From assembly GCF_039614715.1 (NCBI RefSeq), contig NZ_CP154857.1, forward strand, positions 3,658,001 to 3,722,000: 64,000 nucleotides of DNA. Direction: 5' to 3'. Below are positions 42,912 through 51,146 of the stretch, in pieces (the stretch's first letter is position 1; every line of letters begins with the position of its first letter). The notes under the pieces are model-generated. The model was not told the DNA's origin. It did not search any database and saw only the letters and a list, made by a program, of their open reading frames with translations. The position numbers and the translations under genes are program-made. The DNA comes from Microbacterium sp. AZCO. GTDB taxonomy: Bacteria > Actinomycetota > Actinomycetes > Actinomycetales > Microbacteriaceae.

Positions 42912-44213
42912 TCAGTCCTCGACGACCCGCGCCGCGATGTCGGTGCGGTACTGGCCGCCCTCGAGCGAGATCTCGGCGAGCGCCCGATACGCGCGGTCGC
43001 GCGCCTCGGCGAAGGTCGTGCCGAGCCCGACGACGTTGAGCACGCGACCGCCCGTCGCGACGAGAGCGTCGGGCGAGACGGCCGTGGCCGCGTGGGCCAG
43101 GTGGACGCCCTCGACCGCGGCGGCGGCATCCAGTCCCGTCAGCGGCCGTCCCGTGACGGGCGATTCGGGGTAGCCCTCGGACGCGAGCACGACGGTGACG
43201 GCCGCGGCATCGGCGAACGCCGGACGGGGGTAGTCCTCGAGGTTGCCCGAGGCCGCGGCCAGCAGCAGCTCGGACAGCGGATCGAGGAGACGCGGGAGGA
43301 CCACCTGCGTCTCGGGGTCGCCGAAGCGCGCGTTGAACTCGATCACCTTGACGCCCTGCTCCGTCAGGATGAGGCCCGCGTAGAGCAGCCCGATGAAGGG
43401 CGTGCCCTCGGCGTCGAGGCGGTGGATGACCGGTTCGGCGATCTCGCGCGTGACGAAGTCCACGAAGGCCTGCTCGGGGTCGGACGCCTCACCCTCGATC
43501 GCCCAGCTCTCGAAGCGCTCGCCGAGCCACGGCAGCGGCGAGTACGCACCCATGCCGCCGGTGTTCGGGCCCTCGTCGCCGTCGCGGAGGCGCTTGAAGT
43601 CCTGCGCGGGGCTGAGCGGGAGCACGTGGTCGCCGTCGCTCAGGAAGAACAGCGACACCTCGGGCCCGGCCAGGAACTCCTCGACGAGCACGGGGCCGGT
43701 CGCAAGATACGCGTCGGCGTGCGCGAGCGCCGCCTCGCGGTCGGGTGTGACGATGACGCCCTTGCCGGCCGCGAGTCCGTCGGCCTTCACGACGTGCGGC
43801 GCGCCCAGGTCGTCGAGCGCCGCCTCGACCTCGGCGCGGGTGTGTGCGCGCATGGCACGACCGGTGGGCACGCCCGCGGCATCCATGATCCGCTTCGCGA
43901 ACGCCTTGGACCCCTCGAGCTGCGCCGCCGCCTTGCCGGGACCGAAGACCGGGATGCCGCGCTCGCGCAGCGAGTCGGCGACGCCCGCGACGAGCGGAGC
44001 CTCGGGGCCGATCACGACGAGGTCGATCGCCTCGGCGTTCGCGTAGTCGGTGACGGCCGCGGGGTCGTTCGCGTCGAGGTCGACGATCGTGGCGTCCTGT
44101 GCGATGCCCGCGTTGCCGGGAGCGGCGAACACCTCGTGGGCGACCTCCTCCGACCGGAGGGCGAGGATGATGGCGTGCTCGCGAGCACCGGAGCCGAGGA
44201 CCAGGATTCGCAC
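42912..44213 (-). CDS. purD: Phosphoribosylamine--glycine ligase
   Basis: Second step of de novo purine synthesis: joins phosphoribosylamine and glycine with ATP to give GAR. The 433-aa ATP-grasp enzyme has the N-terminal MRILVLGSGAREHAII block, the PurD signature in FNARFGDPETQVVLPRL and ATP-grasp motifs (PHVVKADGLAAGKGVIV). The GTG start at 44213 is preceded by TAGGCT 6 bases upstream, so the message is probably leaderless. Purines also appear divergently at 46536 (purM, purF), so the pathway genes are dispersed around this part of the chromosome. Confidence 0.96.
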   Translation of the reverse strand: MRILVLGSGAREHAIILALRSEEVAHEVFAAPGNAGIAQDATIVDLDANDPAAVTDYANAEAIDLVVIGPEAPLVAGVADSLRERGIPVFGPGKAAAQLEGSKAFAKRIMDAAGVPTGRAMRAHTRAEVEAALDDLGAPHVVKADGLAAGKGVIVTPDREAALAHADAYLATGPVLVEEFLAGPEVSLFFLSDGDHVLPLSPAQDFKRLRDGDEGPNTGGMGAYSPLPWLGERFESWAIEGEASDPEQAFVDFVTREIAEPVIHRLDAEGTPFIGLLYAGLILTEQGVKVIEFNARFGDPETQVVLPRLLDPLSELLLAAASGNLEDYPRPAFADAAAVTVVLASEGYPESPVTGRPLTGLDAAAAVEGVHLAHAATAVSPDALVATGGRVLNVVGLGTTFAEARDRAYRALAEISLEGGQYRTDIAARVVED

Positions 44214-44219
44214 CGGACA

Positions 44220-44225
44220 AGCCTA
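44220..44225 (-). promoter_or_regulatory. -10 hexamer of a leaderless promoter for purD
   Basis: TAGGCT on the minus strand, 6 bases before GTG 44213. Immediately upstream begins a duplicated 36-base element (44243-44332) that could affect this promoter. Confidence 0.55.
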
Positions 44226-44242
44226 CCGGCGGCCTCTGCGGG

Positions 44243-44332
44243 CCCGAGGCGTGCGGAACTCCGGCTCGCTGGTGCGCGGGGGGCGTGCCTCGGCCCCCCG
44301 AGGCGTGCGGAACTCCGGCTCGCTGGTGCGCG
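44243..44332. repeat. Perfect 36-base direct repeat, two copies
   Basis: Bases 44243-44278 recur without change at 44297-44332, a period of 54. Both contain GTGCGGAACTCCGGCTCGCT. They lie between the divergent purD and SCP-like genes, overlapping the -35 and upstream region of purD. Each copy holds short self-complementary stretches (for example GAGCCGGAGTTCC read on the other strand). Confidence 0.85.
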
Positions 44333-44394
44333 AGACGGCGTGTCGCGGCCCGTGCGGCCACCTCCGCCCCAGGCTGCCGTCGTACGGGACGGCG

Positions 44395-44400
44395 TAGCGT
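44395..44400 (+). promoter_or_regulatory. -10 hexamer of a leaderless promoter for the SCP-like gene
   Basis: TAGCGT, 6 bases before GTG 44407. Confidence 0.5.
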
Positions 44401-44406
44401 GGCAGC

Positions 44407-44775
44407 GTGGCCAAGAAGATCGGCGTCGACGAAGGGCGCGCAGCCCTCAACGCGGTGCGCGCCGCGGGCGCGGCATCCACTCGCCCCGCTCGCGCCGATC
44501 ACGCGACGGCCGTCCGCTATCTGCTGCAGCTCCTCGCCGAGAAGGCGCCGGGCAACTCGGTCGAGGTGCGCGTGCCTCCTTTCGGCGCGGTGCAGGCCGT
44601 CGAAGGTCCCCGGCACACGCGCGGCACGCCGCCCAACGTCGTCGAGACCGACCCCGACACGTGGATCGCGCTCGCGACGGGGGCCGAGCAGTGGAGGGAT
44701 GCCGCGGCCGCCGGCCGCATCAGCGCGTCGGGCGTGCGCTCCGACCTCTCCGACCTCCTGCCGCTGCGCCCCTGA
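44407..44775 (+). CDS. Sterol carrier family (SCP-like) small protein
   Basis: A 122-aa protein of the bacterial sterol-carrier-like family (SCP_3-type), found next to purine genes in many actinobacteria. Visible features are the helix [20 protein letters not shown], the strand [20 protein letters not shown] and the Trp-containing [16 protein letters not shown] stretch that forms the hydrophobic pocket in the family. It would bind a lipid-like ligand; bacterial members have no established ligand. GTG 44407 is preceded by TAGCGT, so it seems leaderless. It is divergent from purD. Confidence 0.78.
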   Translation: MAKKIGVDEGRAALNAVRAAGAASTRPARADHATAVRYLLQLLAEKAPGNSVEVRVPPFGAVQAVEGPRHTRGTPPNVVETDPDTWIALATGAEQWRDAAAAGRISASGVRSDLSDLLPLRP

Positions 44776-44800
44776 CCCCCGCCCGCACCTCTCCCGTCCG

Positions 44801-44897
44801 TAGCCCGTGCTCTCGCCGAGCGCCCATGTCATGACCGGCGCGACACACGGGCTTTCGGGGACAGCACGGGCTATCGGTACGAAGGCGGGGACAGCAC
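44801..44897. repeat. Cluster of inverted and direct repeats between SCP-like gene and 44923 gene
   Basis: TAGCCCGTGCT (44801-44811) is repeated inverted at 44863-44873, and GGGGACAGCAC occurs at 44857-44867 and 44887-44897. The first pair could form a long stem with a 51-base loop and end the SCP-like transcript. No gene is present. Confidence 0.55.
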
Positions 44898-44910
44898 CGC
44901 CCGGCAGGCG

Positions 44911-44916
44911 GACAAT
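44911..44916 (+). promoter_or_regulatory. -10 hexamer of a leaderless promoter for the 44923 gene
   Basis: GACAAT, 6 bases before ATG 44923. Confidence 0.5.
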
Positions 44917-44922
44917 GGATGC

Positions 44923-45396
44923 ATGGGACGCGAGCCCATCAGCCCGTTCGACGGGGACGACCCCGACGAGAGCGAGCACGTGGTCGGCGAGGAGTGGGAG
45001 GCCGGCGCCGTCCGCCGCGCCCCGCGCTACGGGCGCATCTTCTTCTTCAGCATCGTCGCCGGGCTCGTCGTGGCCGGCATCCACACGGCGGCGTCCACGT
45101 CGGTCGCGGCGCCCGCGGATCCCTTCGCGACCCAGCTCTCCGGCGTCGTCTGGACCTTCGGGGTCCTCGCCGCCGTGTGGGTCGCCTTCGCGCTGCTCCT
45201 CGCCGCGACGCTCGTCATCGTGCTCGACCGCGTGCTCGGCCGGCGCGTCACGCCGGTCATCACGGAGCACACGACGGTCATCTCCGACGACCTCACATCG
45301 CCCATGACCGACGAGGTGCCGTGGTGGATCCGGGAGGCGGATGCCGAGGCCGGCGATCGCAGGGACGAACCGCCGCGCCGGCCGCCTGAGGGATGA
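44923..45396 (+). CDS. Small two-helix membrane protein of unknown function
   Basis: I do not recognise a named family. The 157-aa product has an acidic N-terminus (about 1-30), then two hydrophobic segments at about 41-58 (FFFSIVAGLVVAGIHTAA) and 75-104 (VVWTFGVLAAVWVAFALLLA), and a charged cytoplasmic tail. The following gene has the same plan (basic start, two membrane helices ending in LDR-x-x-GRR), so the two are likely diverged copies or partners. The coupled ATGA/GATGA junction supports cotranscription. Leaderless start. Confidence 0.7.
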   Translation: MGREPISPFDGDDPDESEHVVGEEWEAGAVRRAPRYGRIFFFSIVAGLVVAGIHTAASTSVAAPADPFATQLSGVVWTFGVLAAVWVAFALLLAATLVIVLDRVLGRRVTPVITEHTTVISDDLTSPMTDEVPWWIREADAEAGDRRDEPPRRPPEG

Positions 45397-45404
45397 TTGA
45401 TTCC

Positions 45405-45758
45405 ATGTCCGAGCCGCGCACGCCCCCCACGACACCCGACGCCGTCCGTCGTACGGAGCGGGTGCGCGTCCGCCGCGCGCCGAAGTTCTCGGTCTTCCTC
45501 GTCGTCGGCGCGGGCCTCGGCCTCCTGACGGCGCTGATCCTGACGTTCTCCTTCAACGGCACGAGCGGCCAGAGCGCGAACACGGGTCTCATCTACTCGT
45601 CGGGCCAGGTCTTCGGGTTCCTCGCGCTCATCTGCGTCACGATCGGGGTCGCGGTCTTCGCCGTCCTGGCTCTCATCCTCGACCGCACGGTCGGCCGACG
45701 CACCCGCGAGGTCACGGTCGACCGCGAGACGGTGCAGGAGCCCGACGCCCAGGACTGA
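45405..45758 (+). CDS. Small two-helix membrane protein of unknown function
   Basis: A 117-aa protein with a basic N-terminus (RTERVRVRRAPKFSVFLVVG), helices at about 30-50 and 69-94, and the end motif ILDRTVGRRTREVTV, shared with the preceding gene's LDRVLGRRVTPVI. Conserved in actinobacteria, where such proteins are sometimes labelled as Trk potassium transporters, but nothing of a Trk channel is visible. ATG 45393, overlapping the previous stop (ATGA), is the alternative start and would add four residues; 45405 places the conserved part near the N-terminus. Confidence 0.68.
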   Translation: MSEPRTPPTTPDAVRRTERVRVRRAPKFSVFLVVGAGLGLLTALILTFSFNGTSGQSANTGLIYSSGQVFGFLALICVTIGVAVFAVLALILDRTVGRRTREVTVDRETVQEPDAQD

Positions 45759-45760
45759 GG

Positions 45761-46372
45761 TCAGGCCAGCTCGGCGATGATCGGGTGGATCGCGGCGTCG
45801 AAGGCCGCGACATCGCCCCGGAGCCCGTCGGTGACGGCGATCGTGAGCGACCCGATCCACCACACTCCGCGCTGAGCGAGCGGCAGCACCTGCACGTTGA
45901 GCTCGAACGAGTGCGCACGTCGACCGACCTGGCGCTCGTGCTCGGCGATCGCGCTCGCGTATGCGCGGTACGAGACGCCCGGCTTCGCCGCGGCCTCCTT
46001 GCGGTAGCGCTCCTTCGCCGACTGCGAGTACGCGAGCGCTTCGGCGGCGAACGGCGTGATCGCGGCGCGCAGGTCGTCGCAGCCCTCGAGCGGCAGTGCG
46101 ACGAGCGTGTCGAATCCGTCGACGAGATCGAGCGGCACGGGTGACGGGTGCGCCTGGGGCTCGACCGTCATCGCCCAGTACTCGCGCCACTGGCGTTCCA
46201 GCCGCGCCTGCGCGTCGTCGTCGCGGGAGACGAGGCGGGGAGGGATGCCGCGCAGCTGCGGAAGCTCATCGGGCGAGCGGAGGCCGAGCACCTGCCGCAG
46301 ATAGAGGGCGAGCAGGACGGGCTGACTCGCGTCCTCGCGAATCACCCACTCCGGTGCACCGCCGCCGCCCAT
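45761..46372 (-). CDS. Conserved hypothetical protein (zinc-binding-like alcohol dehydrogenase-free, 203 aa)
   Basis: I do not recognise the family. The 203-aa product is soluble, with no signal or membrane segment. It contains a Pro/Arg-rich N-terminus (LRGIPPRLVSRDDDAQARL), Trp-rich WREYWAMTVEP, a charged helix with ERYRKEAAAKPG and the strands SFELNVQVLPLAQRGVWWIG and LTIAVTDGLRGD near the end. The start is well supported: TAGAAT ends 6 bases before ATG 46372. It converges with the 45405 gene (2 bases between stops) and is divergent from purM. Confidence 0.65.
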   Translation of the reverse strand: MGGGGAPEWVIREDASQPVLLALYLRQVLGLRSPDELPQLRGIPPRLVSRDDDAQARLERQWREYWAMTVEPQAHPSPVPLDLVDGFDTLVALPLEGCDDLRAAITPFAAEALAYSQSAKERYRKEAAAKPGVSYRAYASAIAEHERQVGRRAHSFELNVQVLPLAQRGVWWIGSLTIAVTDGLRGDVAAFDAAIHPIIAELA

Positions 46373-46378
46373 GCCGTC

Positions 46379-46384
46379 ATTCTA
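46379..46384 (-). promoter_or_regulatory. -10 hexamer of a leaderless promoter for the 45761 gene
   Basis: TAGAAT on the minus strand, 6 bases before ATG 46372; one of the best -10 matches in the window. Confidence 0.6.
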
Positions 46385-46523
46385 ATTCGGGCCCACCGAC
46401 ATGAGACGGCTGAAGACCGCTCCTCTCGCCGTCCGAGACCGTCAGCCAGGCGGAGTCTCACGGATCGGGAGGGGAGGGATGCCGCGGCCCCGGCGCCCGG
46501 CATCCGCCCAGGCGAGCCGCCGG

Positions 46524-46529
46524 TAGTCT
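46524..46529 (+). promoter_or_regulatory. -10 hexamer of a leaderless promoter for purM
   Basis: TAGTCT, 6 bases before GTG 46536. Confidence 0.55.
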
Positions 46530-46535
46530 TGACGC

Positions 46536-47690
46536 GTGGCATCTCCCACCGACGATGCGCCCGTGACGGGCGCCCCCGCCGACTCCTCCGCAAACCCGTA
46601 CACCGCCGCCGGCGTCGACACCGCCGCGGGCGATCGCGCTGTCGAGCTCATGAAGTCGGCCGTGCGCCGCACGCACGGGCCCGAAGTGCTCGGCGGTGTC
46701 GGGGGCTTCGCGGGCCTCTACGACGCGTCGTTCCTGCACGAGTACCGCAAGCCGCTGCTCGCGACGAGCACCGACGGCGTCGGCACGAAGGTCGCGATCG
46801 CGCAGGCCATCGACAAGCACGACACGATCGGCCGCGACCTCGTCGGCATGGTCGTCGACGACATCGTCGTGGTCGGTGCGAAGCCGCTCTTCATGACGGA
46901 CTACATCGCGACGGGCAAGGTCTTCCCCGAGCGCATCGCCGACATCGTGCGCGGCATCGCCGACGGGTGCGCCGAGACGGGCACCGCGCTCGTCGGCGGC
47001 GAGACCGCCGAGCACCCCGGACTCCTCGGTCCGAACGACTACGACGTCGCGGGCGCCGCGACGGGCGTCGTCGAGGCGGATCGCGTGCTCGGCGCCGACC
47101 GCGTGCGCGACGGCGACGTCGTCCTCGCGCTCGCCTCGAGCGGACTCCACTCCAACGGCTACTCCCTCGTGCGGCACATCGTCGCGGGGGCAGGCATCCA
47201 GTACGGGGACAACGCCCCCGACTTCGGCGCGACGTGGGGCGAGACCCTCCTCGAGCCGACGCGCTTGTACACGTCGCCGCTCCTGCGCCTCGTCGCCGAC
47301 ACCGACGACGCCGTGCACGCCCTCAGCCACGTGACGGGCGGCGGCATCGCCGCCAACCTCGCGCGCGTGCTGCCCAAGGGCACGTGGGTCGAGGTCGACC
47401 GCTCCACGTGGTCGCCGGCGCCGGTCTTCCGGGTGCTCGCCGACCTCGGGTCGCTGAGCCTCGAGCAGACCGAGGGCACGTGGAACCTGGGCATCGGGTT
47501 CCTCGCGGTCGTGGTGGCCGATCGGGCCGAGGCCGCGGCATCCGCCCTCTCCCGTGCCGGTGTCGAGACCTGGCAGGTGGGCGTCGTCCGCGACGACGCG
47601 CTGCCGGCGGGCGAGTTCGAGCAGGGCGCCAAGGGCGTCGACGGCGGGGCCGTGCGCCTCGTCGGAAGCTACCGAGACGGAGCGAAGTAA
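46536..47690 (+). CDS. purM: Phosphoribosylformylglycinamidine cyclo-ligase (AIR synthase)
   Basis: Closes the imidazole ring: FGAM plus ATP to AIR. The 384-aa protein has the AIRS signature STDGVGTKVAIAQAIDKHDT with the Asp/Lys ATP contacts, VVDDIVVVGAKPLFMTDYIA, and GGETAEHPGLL; the first 25 residues are a loose Ala/Thr-rich extension. GTG 46536 is supported by a leaderless -10 at 46524. It lies 6 bases before purF, so the two are an operon with purM first, reversed compared with the common purF-purM order. Confidence 0.96.
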   Translation: MASPTDDAPVTGAPADSSANPYTAAGVDTAAGDRAVELMKSAVRRTHGPEVLGGVGGFAGLYDASFLHEYRKPLLATSTDGVGTKVAIAQAIDKHDTIGRDLVGMVVDDIVVVGAKPLFMTDYIATGKVFPERIADIVRGIADGCAETGTALVGGETAEHPGLLGPNDYDVAGAATGVVEADRVLGADRVRDGDVVLALASSGLHSNGYSLVRHIVAGAGIQYGDNAPDFGATWGETLLEPTRLYTSPLLRLVADTDDAVHALSHVTGGGIAANLARVLPKGTWVEVDRSTWSPAPVFRVLADLGSLSLEQTEGTWNLGIGFLAVVVADRAEAAASALSRAGVETWQVGVVRDDALPAGEFEQGAKGVDGGAVRLVGSYRDGAK

Positions 47691-47696
47691 CACCCC

Positions 47697-49157
47697 ATGT
47701 GCGGAATCGTCGGGATGGTGGGCCAGGGGTCCGTCAACCAGGAGATCTACGACGCCCTCCTCCTCCTGCAGCACCGCGGGCAGGACTCCACGGGCATCGC
47801 GACGGCGGAGCGCAACGGCGTGTTCCACATGACCAAGCAGCGCGGCCAGGTGCGCGAGGCGTTCCGCACGCGCGACATGCGGTCGCTGCTCGGCGAGATC
47901 GGCCTCGGTCACGTGCGCTACGCGACGAAGGGCACGGCGTCGAGCGAGGAAGAGGCCCAGCCCTTCTACGTCAACGCCCCGTACGGCATCGTCCTCGTGC
48001 ACAACGGCAACCTCACAAACACGCGTGAGCTGACCGACGAGCTCTTCCACAAGGACCGCCGGCACCTCAACACGAGCTCCGACACCGAGCTGCTCGTCAA
48101 CGTGCTCGCCAACGAGCTGCAGTCGTCGATCTCGGGCCTGCAGCTCGATCCCGCGCAGGTGTTCGACGCCGTGTCGCGCGTGCACGAGCGCGTCGAGGGC
48201 TCGTACGCCGCGATCGCGCTGCTCGCCGGCTACGGCCTGCTCGCGTTCCGCGACCCGTTCGGCATCCGCCCGCTCATCATCGGAACGCGCCCGGCGGACG
48301 AGGGGGGCTACGAGTGGATCGTCGCCTCCGAGTCGCTCGTGCTCGAGAACGCCGGCTTCGAGGTCGTCCGCGACGTCGACCCCGGCGAGGCCGTCTTCAT
48401 CGACCTCGAGGGCCACCTGCACACGAAGCAGTGCGCACCGCAGGCGACCCTCGCGCCGTGCTCGTTCGAGTACGTCTACCTCGCGCGTCCCGACTCCGTC
48501 ATGAACGGGATCTCGGTGTACGAGGCGCGGCTGCGCATGGGCGACCGCCTCGCCGACACGATCGCCAAGTACACGCCCAAGGGCGCGATCGACGTCGTCA
48601 TGCCGATTCCCGACTCGTCCCGGCCCGCCGCCATGCAGGTCGCGCGCAAGCTCGGCATCGAGTACCGCGAGGGCTTCTACAAGAACCGCTACATCGGCCG
48701 GACGTTCATCATGCCCGGTCAGGCGGTGCGCAAGAAGAGCGTGCGCCAGAAGCTCAACGCGATGTCGACCGAGTTCAAGGGCAAGAACGTGCTCCTCATC
48801 GACGACTCGATCGTGCGCGGCACGACGTCGAAGGAGATCATCCAGATGGCCCGGGATGCCGGGGCCAAGAGCGTCACGTTCGCGTCGGCCGCTCCGCCCG
48901 TACGGTTCCCGCACGTCTACGGCATCAACATGCCCTCGCGGCACGAGCTCGTCGCGCACGGCCGCACGATCCCCGAGATCGCGGAGGAGCTGGGCGCCGA
49001 CTACATCGTGTACCAGGAGGTCGAAGACCTGAAGGCGGCGATCCTCGAGGGCTCCGACATCGACGACCTCGACATGAGCTGCTTCGACGGCCGCTACGTC
49101 ACGGGCACCGTGTCGGACGAGTACCTGGCCTGGGTCGAGGGCTCCCAGGAGTCTTGA
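47697..49157 (+). CDS. purF: Amidophosphoribosyltransferase
   Basis: First committed step of purine synthesis: PRPP plus glutamine to phosphoribosylamine. The 486-aa enzyme begins MCGIVGMVG, with Cys2 the nucleophile of the class II amidotransferase domain exposed after Met removal; there is no long propeptide, unlike B. subtilis PurF. The phosphoribosyltransferase domain has the PRPP loop VLLIDDSIVRGTTSKEI. Feedback by AMP/GMP is known for the family. It is cotranscribed with purM and overlaps the next MFS gene. Confidence 0.96.
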   Translation: MCGIVGMVGQGSVNQEIYDALLLLQHRGQDSTGIATAERNGVFHMTKQRGQVREAFRTRDMRSLLGEIGLGHVRYATKGTASSEEEAQPFYVNAPYGIVLVHNGNLTNTRELTDELFHKDRRHLNTSSDTELLVNVLANELQSSISGLQLDPAQVFDAVSRVHERVEGSYAAIALLAGYGLLAFRDPFGIRPLIIGTRPADEGGYEWIVASESLVLENAGFEVVRDVDPGEAVFIDLEGHLHTKQCAPQATLAPCSFEYVYLARPDSVMNGISVYEARLRMGDRLADTIAKYTPKGAIDVVMPIPDSSRPAAMQVARKLGIEYREGFYKNRYIGRTFIMPGQAVRKKSVRQKLNAMSTEFKGKNVLLIDDSIVRGTTSKEIIQMARDAGAKSVTFASAAPPVRFPHVYGINMPSRHELVAHGRTIPEIAEELGADYIVYQEVEDLKAAILEGSDIDDLDMSCFDGRYVTGTVSDEYLAWVEGSQES

Positions 49158-50395
49158 GCGACGCCGAACCCCGGCCCGTCGGGCGGGGGCGTGCCCTCGC
49201 GCTCGTCGGCATCGTGCTGCTGGCGTTCTCGCTGCGGTCGGCCGTGGCATCCCTGTCGCCCGTGCTCGACCATGTCGCGCAGGACTTCGCGGTGCCGGAG
49301 TGGGCGGTCGGCCTCATCGGCACCGCGCCGCCCGTGTGCTTCGCGATCTTCGGCGTCCTGACGCCCCAGTTCGAGCGGCGGCTCGGGCTCGAGCGCCTGG
49401 TCGTCATCGCGCTCGCGGTCGCCACGATCGGCATGGTGGCGCGCGGCCTCGCGGTCGACGCCCTCACGCTGCTCGGGTCGACGGCGCTCATCTTCGCGGC
49501 CGTCGGCACGGGGAACGTGCTGCTCCCGCCGCTCGTCAAGAAGTACTTCCCCGATCGCGTCGGGCTCATGACGGCGGTGTTCTCGACGACGATGGCGGTG
49601 TCGACGTTCCTCCCGCCGCTCGTGGCCGTTCCGATCTCGGATGCCGCGGGGTGGCGCACCTCGCTCGCCCTCTGGGCGGTCTTCGCAGGCGCCGCGCTCA
49701 TTCCGTGGATCGGGCTGACGATGCGTGCGCGATCCGCGGCGCGTGCGGCGGCGTCGGACGACCTGGAGGAGACCCGCCCCGGAGTGTTCGGCCGGCTGTG
49801 GCGCCTGCCGCTCGCGTGGGCGCTCATGGTGAGCTTCGCGGTGTCGTCGACGATCGCGTACACGTCGTTCGCGTGGCTGCCGTCGATCCTCGTCGACATC
49901 GCGGGGGTGACGCCGGCCGCGGCCGGCGCGCTCCTCTCTCTGTTCGCCGCGATGGGCTTGCCCGCGTCTCTGCTCGTGCCGGTTCTGGTGGCGCGGTTCC
50001 GGATCGTCCGATCGCTCTACGCCGTCGCCGTCGTGTCGGGGTTCCTCGCGATCGCGGGGCTGCTGTTCGCTCCGACGGCTGCGCCCTGGCTGTGGGTCGC
50101 CCTGCTCGGGACGCCGCCGCTGCTCTTCCCGCTCGTGCTCGTGCTGCTCGGACTGCGCACCCGCACGCACGAGGCGACCATCGCACTCAGCGGCTTCGCG
50201 CAGAGCATCGGCTACGCGATCGCGGCGGTCTTCCCGCTGACGGTGGGCCTGCTCCACGCGTCGTCGGGCGGCTGGACGGCCGCGCTCCTGCTCCTCGGCG
50301 GTGTGATCGCGCTCGCCATCCCGGCGGGCGTCGTCGCGGCGCGCCCGCACACGATCGAGGACGAGTGGGAGCGCCGTCACGGCGCCTGGTCGTGA
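49154..50395 (+). CDS. MFS transporter (CynX/NimT-like)
   Basis: A 413-aa inner-membrane protein of the cyanate/2-nitroimidazole branch: VLLAFSLRSAVASLSPVLDH opens helix 1, and IFAAVGTGNVLLPPLVKKYF and VFSTTMAVSTFLPPLVAVPI follow the CynX pattern. It may export a small anion or drug; the substrate is unknown. No ATG or GTG lies near the beginning, and TTG 49154, overlapping the purF stop (TTGA), is the only start consistent with a complete first helix; AGGAG is just upstream but closely spaced. Coupling to purF suggests a purine-linked or simply co-transcribed carrier. A strong terminator follows. Confidence 0.82.
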   Translation: MSDAEPRPVGRGRALALVGIVLLAFSLRSAVASLSPVLDHVAQDFAVPEWAVGLIGTAPPVCFAIFGVLTPQFERRLGLERLVVIALAVATIGMVARGLAVDALTLLGSTALIFAAVGTGNVLLPPLVKKYFPDRVGLMTAVFSTTMAVSTFLPPLVAVPISDAAGWRTSLALWAVFAGAALIPWIGLTMRARSAARAAASDDLEETRPGVFGRLWRLPLAWALMVSFAVSSTIAYTSFAWLPSILVDIAGVTPAAAGALLSLFAAMGLPASLLVPVLVARFRIVRSLYAVAVVSGFLAIAGLLFAPTAAPWLWVALLGTPPLLFPLVLVLLGLRTRTHEATIALSGFAQSIGYAIAAVFPLTVGLLHASSGGWTAALLLLGGVIALAIPAGVVAARPHTIEDEWERRHGAWS

Positions 50396-50417
50396 GCTTG
50401 GCCGGGATCGAGCGCTG

Positions 50418-50455
50418 AGACCGCCCGACCGGCGAGGGCTCGGGTCGGGCGGTCT
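50418..50455. terminator. Strong hairpin terminator after the MFS gene
   Basis: AGACCGCCCGACC and GGTCGGGCGGTCT form a perfect 13-base stem with a 12-base loop, 22 bases after the stop. It can also serve the convergent DJ-1/PfpI gene. Confidence 0.8.
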
Positions 50456-50463
50456 GACGGCCG

Positions 50464-51030
50464 TCACGCGGTGACGCGCGCGCCCTCCAGCACCTCGATG
50501 AACGCCTTCATCCACGTGCCGTTGTCGGGCCAGGCGCGCGCCGTGACGAGATTCCCGTCCACGACGCCGCCGCCGTCCTCGAACACGCCGCCCGCCGTCT
50601 CGACGTCGACCGCGAGCTCGGGGTAGGCGGACGACGTGCGTCCCTCAAGGACGCCGGCCGCGGCGAGGAGGAGCGGACCGTGGCACGTCGCCGCGACAGG
50701 CTCGTTCGCCTCGAAGAAGTGCCGCACGATGCGCTTCGCATCGGCGTCGTTGCGGATGTACTCGGGAGCGCGGCCCCCGGGCACGACGATGGCGACGTAG
50801 TCGGCCGGGTCGACGTCGGCGAACGCGATGTCGGCATCCCACGTGTGCCCCGGCTTCTCGGTGTAGGTGCCGAAGCCGTCGACGAAGTCGTGCACGACGA
50901 ACTGCAGCTTGCGCTTGACGGGTGCGCCGATGTGCACCTCGTAGCCCGCCTCCTGCAGGCGGTGATAGGGGTAGAACACCTCGAGGGTCTCGGCGGCATC
51001 GCCGGTGAGGATGAGGATCTTGTCTGACAT
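50464..51030 (-). CDS. DJ-1/PfpI family protein
   Basis: A 188-aa class I amidotransferase-fold protein. The reactive cysteine is Cys116 in AATCHGPLLLAAAG, followed by His117, with Glu18 of the nucleophile elbow environment upstream; this matches the PfpI/YhbO/GATase1-like group. Members act as glyoxalase/deglycase-type stress enzymes or proteases; which one applies cannot be told. ATG 51030 is preceded by GAGGAAG. It is divergent from the IclR gene, which might control it. Confidence 0.85.
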   Translation of the reverse strand: MSDKILILTGDAAETLEVFYPYHRLQEAGYEVHIGAPVKRKLQFVVHDFVDGFGTYTEKPGHTWDADIAFADVDPADYVAIVVPGGRAPEYIRNDADAKRIVRHFFEANEPVAATCHGPLLLAAAGVLEGRTSSAYPELAVDVETAGGVFEDGGGVVDGNLVTARAWPDNGTWMKAFIEVLEGARVTA

Positions 51031-51133
51031 GGGGGGTCTTCCTCTCTGGACATCCGTGTCTCACCCCAAGCGTCGACGGCCGTGGGCGTCCGAAGCGATG
51101 CCGGTTCTCATCAGATGCGAAACGGCCGCCGCA

Positions 51134-51139
51134 TACACT
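51134..51139 (+). promoter_or_regulatory. -10 hexamer of a leaderless promoter for the IclR gene
   Basis: TACACT, 7 bases before ATG 51147. Confidence 0.5.
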
Positions 51140-51146
51140 CGTCCCC

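Noticed and set aside
45405..45758. Labelling the small membrane protein as a Trk potassium transporter
   Set aside because: It has only two short helices and no P-loop or selectivity-filter pattern; the name is likely a database carry-over.
46458..49250. Very long open frame antisense to purM and purF, and similar long frames elsewhere
   Set aside because: High GC removes stop codons in shadow frames; the products are Arg/Ala/Gly/Asp-rich without family motifs, while the opposite strand encodes clear enzymes.
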